DNA from: Rotaria sordida
Lineage: Eukaryota > Rotifera > Eurotatoria > Philodinida > Philodinidae
Reading direction: 5' to 3'
DNA: 64,000 nucleotides
Assembly: GCA_905250125.1 (NCBI GenBank)
Contig: CAJNOL010000808.1
Location: 1 to 64,000 of the forward strand
The notes under the pieces were generated by a model, which was not told the DNA's origin, ran no database searches, and worked only from the letters and a program-made list of their open reading frames with translations. Both the position numbers and the translations under genes were made by a program. The stretch's first letter is position 1; each line of letters opens with the position of its first letter. Positions 13,133-25,300 of the stretch are shown piece by piece.

Positions 13133-14152
13133 AATTTCTTCTGACTCTTCTAATCGATCGAAAAATGAAGGAACATTTTTCGACCAAAAACTTTTGGCCC
13201 ACACGTTAATACGAAAAAGAACAAGTAATGGACTTATTATTCTAAAACTACAACATAGAACTTTTTGAAATTTTATTTCGTAAGTCTGTATGTAAAATTG
13301 CGTCACATTAGTAGAAAAAAACTCACACATGGCGCCATCTTAATGTTAGACGACCATTAAATGATGAAAAGAAAAGTAAGGTCTTGGCCTTGTTTACACT
13401 AGATAAGTTAATTCGGATTCAATACACTTTTCAGAGACGAATTTGACACATGACGTCATAGGAGTCACAAGTTGACTATCTCCAACTCATGCAAATCTTT
13501 TTTTTGTCTATCTTTCTGCTGTCGTACACTGACGTCATGATTTCTCTTTTCTGTTTTATTTGATATGTTGTTCTTTGAGAAACTTTCAAATAGGTTCTCC
13601 TTCTTTCTGTTCCATTGAAATAAATAAAGTTGTTTTGTTATAATTGTTCGAACAAAAATATGATTTGTCTTGACCTATTCTGTATTGCTTCTATATTCCT
13701 AATTCACAAAGCATAACTTTCTTCAATCGAAAATCTAAAAAGAAAATCGCCGAATACATAATGAATTTACAATAAAGCAAGCAACAAAACCAAAGTTGAT
13801 TCATATGAAATTTTTATAATTTTTTGAATTTCTTAAAAATCACTCCCGTACTGAAATGGTTAATGGTACTTTACTGTATCCATAGTGTTGATAAACAAGC
13901 ATGAAATTCTCTCATTTACAATTGGACTCTCTTGAACCATCTCGAATTTACTTTTTCTTTTTCATTCTTTTTCTTTTTCTTGTCTGTGTATTGTCGAGAA
14001 TAAATTCTTCTTTCCTTTATCGTCTCTTTTATTTTAAGTTTCTTTTCTTCATTCTCTTGTGTCATTACAATCCAAGCAAATAGTATGTGTAAAATGTCGT
14101 ATTTTATTCTTTTTCATTTATCGTAAAATTGTTGTACATCATAGTCATACTC
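13133..14152. other. Intergenic region with two CRE-type palindromes
   Basis: No convincing gene. A 60-codon ORF at 13901 is a T-rich low-complexity run of Phe/Leu/Ser and is not believed. TGACGTCA occurs at 13451-13458 and 13530-13537, about 0.6-0.7 kb upstream of the orphan ORF at 14153. Confidence 0.4.
13451..13537. promoter_or_regulatory. Pair of CRE-type palindromes (TGACGTCA)
   Basis: Two perfect 8-mers 79 bp apart. A CREB/ATF role is inference from the consensus alone. Confidence 0.3.
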
Positions 14153-14572
14153 ATGGTTTCAGAAGGCAAAGAGCAAGCTATTGAACATTTATCTAAAGCA
14201 GATTTAGCATTTATAGCTGTACTTATCAATGTAGAAGGTGGTCTCGCCAAAGGTCATGATAAACCAAGAAATTCATATGGATTAAAATTCGAAAATATTA
14301 AAATTGTACGTGGACATACGAATCGAACAGCCGATGGTACTCACTTCGAATATAGTCAAAGTCCAAAAGGTTTAAAATTTAAAATAGAAAATGAAAGTGA
14401 TGAACAAATAAAACAAGCTGCTGAAGATGATGAAGTCAAAGAACCAAAAGAAGGTAACACTTATGTTGCTATTCTTAAAAATGAAAATAATATTGAAATT
14501 CTCGTTGAAATTAATCCTCATGATATCTCCGAAATTATTCAAAGTGCTCGAGATAAAGAAACAACGACTTAA
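14153..14572 (+). CDS. Orphan protein, function unknown (139 aa)
   Basis: Single-exon ORF starting MVSEGKEQAIEH. An in-frame ATG eight codons upstream (14129) would add mostly hydrophobic residues (MLYIIVIL). I favour 14153, but a spliced upstream exon ending at the TTTCAG at 14157-14162 cannot be excluded. The composition is convincingly coding: charged, balanced, with codon use like its neighbours. It appears to contain an N-terminal hydrophobic helix (LAFIAVLINV), a middle part likely to be beta-rich, an acidic stretch (EDDEVKEPKEG, residues ~87-97) and a final hydrophobic strand (IEILVEINP). No cysteines and no signal peptide from the favoured start. I recognise no family. An AATAAA at 14662, 90 nt past the stop, supports a real transcript. 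Confidence 0.6.
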   Translation: MVSEGKEQAIEHLSKADLAFIAVLINVEGGLAKGHDKPRNSYGLKFENIKIVRGHTNRTADGTHFEYSQSPKGLKFKIENESDEQIKQAAEDDEVKEPKEGNTYVAILKNENNIEILVEINPHDISEIIQSARDKETTT

Positions 14573-14661
14573 TCATCATTTAAATACTTGTGTATTTAAT
14601 CATCTTTCTTTCTCTGAAATAATTGACGATGTTTTTTGATCACTTTTTTATGTATTGCACC

Positions 14662-14667
14662 AATAAA
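14662..14667 (+). promoter_or_regulatory. Poly(A) signal AATAAA of the orphan gene
   Basis: Canonical hexamer 90 nt after the stop codon. Confidence 0.5.
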
Positions 14668-14672
14668 AAAAA

Positions 14673-15421
14673 ATGAAAATTTATGAATGCTTATCACAAT
14701 ATTTCTATTTTATTCTAGCGTTTGTTTTTTTTGCGATTTTGTTTATATAAAATTGTCAATAAGTTTTCATGCAATCTCTTAAGTTATTATCTGGAACTCT
14801 TTAAACTCGTTTGAAAACGATAAATATCTACGAAATTATGATTCACATTGAAAATATTAAAGTATTGATTAATCGATGTTGATTGTTTTTGAAAGAAATG
14901 TTTTTCTTCAAGTTTATGACGGACAAAAAAAGATAGATAGTTAAAAAGAGTAATGCATTTATTTTTGTAAGATCAAATCATCGTTGTTCTATGTGAATTC
15001 TGGATTTAGTTTCTTAGTCAAACATGGAAGCTTTAAAAAGTGCATGTAACTCTACGCAAAAAGTTATGTGTATATGCACGTTTCACTTTCACAGAACACA
15101 CACGTGCACGCGTAACCGAGTTTACTATATTTATTCTTACACAAATGCAAGGTCGCACATAATATTGCTGCATGTGAAAACAAAACAATTCTTTTGTAAA
15201 AATTTCTCATGTGCGCACGGAAGAAAATAATAAAATGCTCAAGATAAAAGAAAAGCGTAGCACATGTAGCAGTCTTTATCTGATATAAGATTTGAACATA
15301 TTCTAGTGAATTCACTGAGTTCAAGGTACCCTAATGTCACTATCCCAAAGAAACCTGAAAGTACTTTATGGTTTTTTTAGAATTTGACTATAGAATGTTA
15401 TAAAAACTGGATAGGTATGTA
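14673..15421. other. Intergenic region, no gene recognised
   Basis: Overlapping short ORFs on both strands around 15024-15324 are His/Thr/Cys-rich by chance. A CACACACGTGCACGCG alternating purine-pyrimidine stretch lies near 15098. Confidence 0.4.
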
Positions 15422-16046
15422 GTGCCGTTCAAAATTGATCGTACAACCAAAAGATATCATTGTTTTCCTAATATCTTAAGAGAGATTGAATGTATGGAAA
15501 TACAAATTTTGATAAAACGTAGCTCATGTTTCATAGTTCATTTGTGCCACGTATTAGTTCTTTCTGTTGTAAAGTCACTGTACTAAATAAAAAAATATTA
15601 AAAATGACGTCTGTTAGTTTGGCTCAAAGTTAATCGTACACTTCATACAAAAAAAATTGACGTAAACATTCTATGATTTAGAAACGAAAAAGTATTCTGT
15701 ACCGTGTTTCGACGAAGTTTTTCTCACTTTTACAATATAAACACGTTTGCAATGTGTTTTCTTTTTTAAATTGTAAGATGATTGTATTTTCATTGAGAGG
15801 TTTACGTGAATCTTTTGTGTGAAATGTACGACCAATTTTGAACCAAATCAATGGGAATTTTTTTCAGTAGTTTTTATCTAGTACAACGAGTTCACAGCGG
15901 AAAGAGATGATAATTGATGCAAATAAACTATAAAACATGAGCAACATTTTGCCAAAATCTGCACTTCAGTATATTGAACCTCTCCTAAAATATTAGGAAA
16001 ATAATGTTATCCTTTGATTGTATGTCATCAATTTTGAACGCCACTG
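15422..16046. mobile_element. Non-autonomous IR/DR-type DNA transposon (MITE)
   Basis: About 625 bp. The terminal inverted repeats share GTTCAAAATTGAT (left at 15427; right, reversed, at 16026-16038), flanked by TA on each side. A diverged copy of the terminal motif recurs inside each arm in the same orientation as its own terminus: GCTCAAAGTTAATCGTACA at 15622 on the left and TGTACGACCAATTTTGAACC at 15825 on the right, both about 197 bp inside the outer copy. The arms also pair between these points (CTCATGTTTCATAG at 15522 with CTATAAAACATGAG at 15929). The nested inverted/direct repeat is typical of Tc1/mariner ends. No transposase ORF is present. The element ends 305 bp upstream of the DNAH6 start codon. 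Confidence 0.85.
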
Positions 16047-16351
16047 TATCTACTTATTCATATAGGATTTATCGTTTCAAAACATAGAAATAGAATGAGA
16101 AGAACAATACTAAGGATAAGTATCTTCAAGATTAACTTTATAAATACTTGCGGATCAAATATTAATATATATATTTTTTCTTGTTATTTTTGAATTGACG
16201 TCGCCATCTAATCAGATGTCGCTTCAGAAATTTTTATCGAATTTAAGGGACTCGTTATGACAACAAATATACAAAATGCCAGAATGATTTTATATGTACT
16301 TGAATAAACTTTTTCTTTTTATTTCATATATACACATAAGAAGAGTAAGCG
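16047..16351 (+). promoter_or_regulatory. Probable DNAH6 promoter and 5' UTR
   Basis: 305 bp between the MITE end and the DNAH6 ATG. No other gene is seen. AT-rich, no defined motif; the start ATG sits in the context GCGATGG. Confidence 0.4.
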
Positions 16352-19300
16352 ATGGCTGATGGTGGTATGTTACCGTCATCAACCCGTTCAACCAATTTTC
16401 GTTATGGTAACATTGATCAAAATCGTTTGATGAGTCGACTTATTTCACATCCACTCAAGTCGATTCAAGATGATAAAACTAATACTCCGCAACCACCCGG
16501 TGGTGATCATTATCGGGCCCATTGGAATAAACAGACACCTGCCGAACATAAATTTGAACCATTACCAGTACTTAAACGATATCAAAAACACAATGATCCA
16601 AAAGAAATTCAAGCACGTAACCGACAACAATTAATTCAAGCTAATAAATTGCGTGTATCATCTCCTGAATCACCGCTTGAGAAACGTGCGAAACTCTCCT
16701 TACCACCGGTATGTTAATAAAAAAAAAATCATAATTTATTTATTAAACTATTTCCTATTATATGAAATAATTTAGATTAATGGTCGAACATCAGATATGG
16801 GTAAAGGAAGTGATGCTGGTTCCGATTGGGGTTCAAGTGTGTCTGTTAAACGACGTCAACTTGATCCACGAGGTATTCAACAAAATTAATTGTTTTTTTT
16901 TTGTTGTTGAATTATCTTTTTTTTGTTCTATTTCAGAAATGTTACATGGTGAAACAGATATAGGTAAAGTAATCAATTACATAAAACAAGCACCTGATGG
17001 CTTCTTTCTATATTTGGCTCATTCATATTCACGAAACGATACACGACATAGTTATTATAATTTAAAGTTCGCTTCTATTTTGTTTTTCCTCATCATCAAT
17101 TTATTATTTCTAAAATATAATTTACTTTTTCAGAGTAGTTAGTTATGAACAATGTGGACGTGAATATTTTACTATATCCAATTCAGGTGTTAGTTATTAT
17201 CGTCCAGGAGAAGAAGTTGAATTTACTCCATTAGAAAACTTTGCTAAAGAATATTATCGATATACTCGACTTGTTCAGGTAAAATACTCATATTTAATTA
17301 TTTCTAGTAATTAATTATTAACATAAATTTTAATTTAGATAAAAGTCTTTACAACATTCAGGTATATGTTTTGATTTTATTATCTAACGAGAGAATTACT
17401 CCAATCGACACCCACCGTTTGAGTTCATATTGGGCCCACAAGTATGTCTCAGTGAGACCAGCAAAAGCTTAAAAGAATTCGTTCCATAGACCTTTGTCGC
17501 CAAGTTATGATTGGTTTACTGAATTTTCGATTCATTTATAAGTAGTTCCAAAAAAAATCAAAAGACAAAATTTCAATCTAAAATTTTGCACCCATAGACA
17601 AGTCTAATGGCTCCTAGAATGTCCTGGAATTTTCAGTCGAAAAGAATGTTCCTTCGGCAAGATATTGAATTTCAAAAAACAGCCTTTTGCCATAGACATG
17701 TCATAAAAATTGAGTTTACTTAAAAATTCAATAATTCGACAAAGGAACATTCGTTTCGACTGAAACTTTCAGGATATTCTAAGAGTCATTAGATCCATCT
17801 ATAGACAAAATTTAGAATGAAAACTTTATTATACCGTCTTTCTGAGATTATCTAAAAATGGCAGTAAACATGTCATAGCTCGATGCCAAAGGTCAATTGG
17901 GACGAGCTATTTTAAGCTTTTACTATTCTCACTGACACCTGTCTGTCTATTTAATATGATCTCAAACGGTGGGTGTCAATTGGAATAGTTTCTTTGTAAG
18001 ATATAAGTAAATAAATATTTTCTTTTTTCAAGAATGTGGAAAGCATTTATGGTTTGGTATAAAAATATTCGTGTCAAGAAAGTAACTCATTCAGCAAAAG
18101 CACTCAATGATAATTTATTTTTGTTACAAGATGTAAATAATAAACATTTTTTTTTAAAGAAGTAAATTTCTTTTTGTTTTTGTTTCATAATATTTATCTA
18201 TAGGCATTACGACCTGCTTTATTAAATATTCGAGAAATGTGCTTTCGTATAAGTGATATGAGTCTTTGTAAAATTGAAAAGAAACACACATATACATTAA
18301 ATGAAGTAAGTAGAAATTTCTTTATAATCTAATAGAATTAATCTTATCTTAATTTTTTTTTTTTAAATATAGTTTAGTGATAGTCAAAATCAAACATTGA
18401 GTCAAGTTGCAGCACGTCTTCAAGAATTTCGTGATCTTGTTAAAGATGTTGTTGCAAGTGCTTGTCGAACACGTTTATTTGAAGCTGGTTTTGTACCAGA
18501 TGATTTTCTTCATCCAACTGATTCAACACATGGTATTTCTATGAAATTTATTTTTTTTTTTGTAAGATTTTATAATCAATTATTTTTCTTTCTTTCTTTC
18601 ATAGATAATCTAACTGCTAATGGTTTTGCAATGCCAGATAGTATGGATATTGATACATTAGCACAACCACCTGATAAAGCAACATATGCTGAACAAGCAA
18701 ATAAACGATCACATTGTCGTCGATTAACAAAGTAATAAAATTTTTATATCTTTTATTTATTATTTCATTTGAATAATAGTTTTATTCGTTTATGTGATTA
18801 TTTAATTGTTAATACATTTCATGTACTTGCTGTTAATTCAGTACAATCACTTAAAAATCATTTTCTTGAACAACTTGAAGCTACGCCAAGTAAAGATGAA
18901 ATTATTGGATATGTTGAAGAAATCAAACATAAAGTTGATAAAACAACAGCAGCTGAAGGTGCTGAAGAACCACCGGCTGAAAATAAACAAGCACAACAAC
19001 CAGCACCAGGACATCCACCACCAATACCTGCTATTCGACCACCAGAAGTAAAAATTCCATAAGAATATCAATTCATTGTTAAATTGTTCTTTTATTCTTT
19101 CATAGGAAGATGAAGCAGCTAAACGTCATATACCATTATTTGTTACTGAAATGAAATTATTTATTGAAGCTATTCAATATCATCCAGATTCTATAACATT
19201 TCAAAGTGGTTAGTATCAATCGAAAGAAAAACAGTAGAGACTTCAAGTTTGAAATTTTCTGCTATTTCTCCTTGGGTATAAATAGAAAATTTAAGAATAT

Positions 19301-22300
19301 TCTTATTCTTTCTATTCAAGGTATTCATCATGTTATTCAAAGTTTTCAAGAAACATTACTTTCAATTGATAATCTCATACCTGATACAACATTTGATAAT
19401 TTTACTCGACCATATATCAATGAAAAATATGAAGAAAAAATATGTGGTATGATATCTTTGTTTTGTTTTGTTTTGTTTTTTTCTTTAAAAAAAAACAATC
19501 ATGATTATTAGGTGATGGACCTGATCTTCGTAGCATGTTTACAGCTGATTATCATTTTCAAGATTTAGTCAAAGATTGTAGTGATTCATTAGAAGCTGGT
19601 TTTAATGCAGCAAAAATTTATGCAGATACATTTGATGAATTTCATCAATTTTATGTTGAAAATGAAAATACTGATATTGAAGCACTTAAAAATGAACCAC
19701 ATGGTATTATTTCTTAATATATAAATCTATATTAATTTTTATTTGATTCTTTTTTTTTGTTTTTTATTTAATAGATGTTGAATTTTTTGCTACTTCATTA
19801 GCAAAATATACTCGTGAAGAAAAAATTGCACAATTAATCGATGTTAAAAAACCTTTAGGTCTTTTAATGATTGATAGTACACATACAAAAACAAAATTAG
19901 AACCATCACCACGAAGGTAACAAAAAAAAATCGCAACAAAGAATCTTTCATATCAATTAATTGTATGTTTTGTTTTTTTTTATTTATTTATTTATTTGTA
20001 AAGACTATTGGATGTTATTAATGAAATTTTACCGAAAATTGCTAAAGCTAAAACAGATTCATTGAAATCTGAAGCTCAAGATGCAACAGTTAAATTAGAA
20101 ACAAAACCTGAAACAACACTTGATTTTGTTGATTCATTAACATTTCTTGATGAAATTCAAGAACGTATTGATCCACTTGAACAAGAAGCTGAAATTGTTC
20201 GTCAAATGTACGAATTAATTGAACAATATAATGTACCATGTCCACCTGAAGATATTGTATCATACAGTTCATTAACAACAACATTAAATGGTTGTCGTAA
20301 TGCTATGGATAAAGCATTAACTGAACGTGATGCTAATGTAATAAAATTTGTTAGTTTACTTGATAAAGATATTGAAATTTTAACACAAGAAGTTCGACAA
20401 ATTAAACAAGATTCACAAAATCCTTTATTACTTGATCCAACAGCTGATAAAGATAAAGTTAAATTATTATTAGATGATTATATTAAAAAAATTGAATTAC
20501 AACAACATCAATCAACAGAATATCGTTTATATCAAAAGAATTTTAAAGTTGAAGTAACGAAATTTGATGAATTAGAAGAAGTTTATGGTGAATTAAAATT
20601 AAAAGAATTATTATGGAATTCATTAAATGAATGGGATACTATGTTAGAAGAATTTCAAAATATTGATTTTAATAAATTAGATCATGAACAATTAAATACA
20701 ATAGTTAATAAATATGGAAAATATGTTTATCAATTAGAACGTGGTTTACCACCAAATCAATCAGTACCTATATTAAAAGAAAAAGTCGAATCACTTCGAG
20801 CGAAAGTATGTTCAAACGAAATATCGAACAATTTTATCAGATCTCGAAATGAGTTGCCTGCCTCCTTTCCCCAAAGAGATTTTTCTTCCAGGCCGCTCGG
20901 CCAACAGAGATTTTTCCTTCGCCCTGGACGCACTCTCTGATCAGAGAGACTTTTTGAGCCGGACAGGCCTAAACTTTTGTCTTTAAAGCTGAAAAGTAAA
21001 AACTAAATAGCGATATTATAATCGATATTATTCTGATTTTTTCGTCAAAATTTCTTACATGGATTTCGTACCTTGCAACTGACAACAATCAGGAATCTTC
21101 ATAATATTTAAGAATACGAATTTTTTTAAAATCTAACTTATATTAATACATATAAGATTGAATTTATATAAAAAAAAAAATTTTTGTTTAGTTACCTACT
21201 ATAACAAATCTTCGAAATCCAAATCTTCGTCGTCGTCATTGGGATGTTATTGAAGATTTAATTAAATTTCGTAAGTTTGTTTGAAAAATTTTATAGTAAA
21301 TAAATTAATTTTTGTTCTTATTTTAGATCCATCAGCAGAAGAGCCATTAACATTAGGCAAATTAATTGATATTAATGCATTTCAACATGAAGAACGACTT
21401 CAAGAAATTTCTGGTCAAGCTAGTTCCGAAGCTAGTCTTGAAGGCATTCTTAAACGAGTAACTTTTTTTCTTTATCTTTTTTTTACTAAAACAAATATTT
21501 GTTTTTTCTTAGGTTGAAGATTCTTGGAAATCTGTTGAATTTCCTGTTGTTCCATATAAAGATTATAAAGATGTTTATATACTTGGTGGTACTGATGATA
21601 TAATTCAATTATTAGATGATGCAAATATAAATATAGCAACAATTGCAAGTTCACGTCATGTTGGTCCAATACGATCACGTGTTGAAGAATGGCAATCAAA
21701 TCTTGATTTATTCAATAAAACACTTGATGCATGGTCAAAATGTCAAAAAACTTGGCAATATCTTGAATCAATATTTGGTGCGCCAGATATTCAACGACAA
21801 TTACCAGCTGAAGCTAAAATGTTTAATCAAGTTGATAAAACATTTAAAGATGTTATGAGAAAAACAAATAAAATTCCATTAGCTATTAAAGCTGGAACAC
21901 AACCTGGTTAGTTAAAAATTTTTAAATAAATTGATTAACAAATAAAAAATGATTCTTTATTTTTTTTTTTCTTTTAAGGTTATTTGGAATTATTTCAAAC
22001 TAATAATGCATTACTTGATCAAATACAACATGCACTTGCTTCTTATCTTGAAACCAAACGTTCAAATTTTCCACGGTAATTTCATAAAAATATTGTCATT
22101 GTAATTTATTTATTTTTCAAATTATTTTTTTTTTTTACTTAGATTTTACTTTTTATCTGATGAAGAATTACTTGAAATTCTTGCACAAACACGAAATCCA
22201 TTAGCTGTTCAACCACATTTACGTAAATGTTTTGAAGGTATTAATCGTCTTGAATTTGCAGCTAAAGGTGGTGAAGATATGGAAATGACTGTTACAATGG

Positions 22301-25300
22301 CACCAGAAATTCGTGCTATGTTTTCACCTGAAGGTGAACGTGTTGAATTACTTAAAGTAAAAGCAACTGGAAATGTTGAAGATTGGCTTAAACAAGTTGA
22401 AAAAAATATGATTACAGCTGTTCGATCATGTATTAAAAAAGCTAAAGATGATTTTGAAAAAAGTATTCGTGAAGAATGGCTCGTTCGACATCCACATCAA
22501 GTAAATTAATCATAAGAAAAAATATATATATAAATATAAAATTCTATTATAATAATATAATCTTCTTTTTTTTTTTTTGTATTCAGAGTGTTCTTACTGT
22601 TTCTCAAACATATTGGTGTGTAGCTTTAACACAAATTTTAACTAGTGATGAATCAATACGACATAAAAATCTCGAAGATTTTGAACGAAAAAGTTATACA
22701 GATTTAAATAAATTAGCTGCACTTGTTCGTCAAGAATTACCACAAGTAATAAAACTAAACTAAAAATGAAATCGATTTCTAGGTTTTTAATTTTTCATTA
22801 ATTATTTTTATTTAGCTTGTTCGTGATGTTTGTCGTGCATTAATTACTATTGATGTACATGCACGTGATATTGTTTCTGAAATGGTTCAAATTGAGGTTT
22901 GTTAAATTATTCATCAAAATCTGTTTCATTTTAAACAAAATGTTTGTTTTTTTTATTTTGTTTTACTCTCTATTAAAGAATGCTAGTATAACAAGTTTTG
23001 AATGGTTAAAACAATTACGTTATTATTTTGAACAAGATTTAACTGTTATTCGAATGGCAAATTCACAATATATTTATGGTTATGAATATCTTGGTGCATC
23101 TGATCGTCTTGTTATTACACCACTTACTGTTTGTTGATTTGATTTTATAGAAATTTTTCAATTGTTTTATTTATTTAATTAGGATCGATGTTATTTATGT
23201 TTAATGGGTGCATTACAATTAGATCTTGGTGGTGCACCAGCTGGTCCAGCTGGAACAGGAAAAACTGAAACAACTAAAGTTAGAAAAACAAATATTTGAA
23301 TGAAATATTTTTGTATGTATGTTTCTTCTTAGGATTTAGCTAAAGCTTTAGCTAAACAATGTGTCGTTTTTAACTGTAGTGATCAAGTTGATTATAAAGT
23401 TTGTTGAAATCGAACATGAAAATTATATTGTTTATTTTATTTTATTTTTTTCTATTAAATAGATGATGGGTCGATTTTTTAGTGGTTTAGCTCAATCAGG
23501 TATGTCTATTTTTGAATTAATAAAGAAATGATAAGTTTTATGAAATACGATTTAAAAGGAGTGCTGAAGTGCATAGCATAGAAATTTGCATCGTCTCTTC
23601 TTCCATTCTCGAGGTTTCCGGAGAATGACCCATTAGAAAAATTTGAAATTTTTAGAACAAGTAAATCTTAATGAGTAGAGTAAAATTTGTCATAGATTCA
23701 AAGTTCTTGGATGTTGTCCTCTATGAAATAGTGGAATCACAACAGCAAAAAGTAAAAAGATAATGAAGAAATATGCCCTAAAATAAAACAATCTCACTGT
23801 AACTAGTAACAGCATCCTTATCATCTTTTACCTTTTAAGCCCACAGGGATTTTTTAACAATTTTTTTTATAAATTATTAGGTGCATGGGCATGTTTTGAT
23901 GAATTTAATCGAATTAATATTGAAGTACTTAGTGTTATTGCTCAACAATTAATTACTATTCGTGATGCAAAAGCAGCAAAAGTATAAAAACAAAAACAGT
24001 TGTTTTTTTTTTCAAAATCATTTTAAAATTTTATTTTATTTTAGTTATCAACATTTATGTTTGAAGGTCGAGAAATTCGACTTATACCAACTTGTGCCGT
24101 TTTTGTAAGTCTTTCTTCCAAAGATATTATTTTCATAAAGTCTTTTTTTTTCTGTTAATTAGATTACAATGAATCCAGGTTATGCTGGTCGAACAGAATT
24201 ACCTGATAATTTAAAAGCTTTATTTCGACCACAATCAATGATGGTTCCTGATTATCGTCTTATTGCTGAGGTTATTTTATATTCTGAAGGTTTTGAAAAT
24301 TCAAAAGTTTTAGCACGTAAAATGGTTCAAATGTATAAATTATGTTCTGAACAATTATCTCAACAAGATCATTATGATTTTGGTATGCGTGCTGTTAAAT
24401 CAGTTTTAGTTATGGCTGGTGTATTAAAACGTGAAAGTCCTAATATTGATGAAGATCTTGTTTTAATTCGTGCTTTACGTGATTCTAATTTACCGAAATT
24501 TTTAACTGATGATGCTATCTTATTTAAAGCTATTATACAAGATTTATTTCCAAATGTTCTTTTACCAGAACATGATTAGTAAGTAAAGAATTTCTCTCGA
24601 TGGGAATAAATAGAAAGAGTATAAAGAAAAAAAAAAAAAGGAACATTTGAAAGTGAGTCGGACTACTTAGATAAGAAATTTTGAAAAACCAATTTGCTGA
24701 ATTCTATCCAGAAAAATGAAACATTCCCAATCTCTCAATAATAATTTCTTTATCAAACTGTATTCAATTCATGGAAGATTTTAAACTGTCAAACATGATA
24801 GAATTATTATAGTTTTCAAAGATGATTTTTCTTATGTATGTTTGGCGTATCGCATAAAACCATTTTCCAAAAGTTTAGGATAGAAGTCAGAAAACTAGCT
24901 TTTATGATCTTGATTTTTCCAAAGATCCGCACTTTAGCAATTTTATTAGATTTTTCGATCCATTCCTAGCTATTACTATTGCGAAAGAAACTTAAAAATA
25001 TAACTACTCTAAAGTTTTATCTTCTATTCGATATATCTATATATGTGTGTATAAAGCTGAAATTTTTCATGCGCTTTTATTTTTGAGTATTATGAATTTT
25101 TTAGTGGTGAATTACGTCGTACAATAATCGATGTACAAATTCGTCGTGGTTTACAAACAGATGAATCTCAACTACGTAAAGTTATACAATTTTATGAAAC
25201 AATGCTTATTCGACATGGTGTTATGTTAGTTGGACCAACATTAGGTGGAAAAACAACTGTATATCGAATATTATCTGATTCATTAACAGATTTACATGCA

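Noticed and set aside
13901-14083. 60-codon plus-strand ORF rich in Phe/Leu/Ser
   Set aside because: Translation of a T-rich low-complexity tract; no motif, poor start context.
15024-15324. Overlapping His/Thr/Cys-rich ORFs on both strands
   Set aside because: Arise from CA/TG-rich simple sequence; mirror each other on opposite strands.
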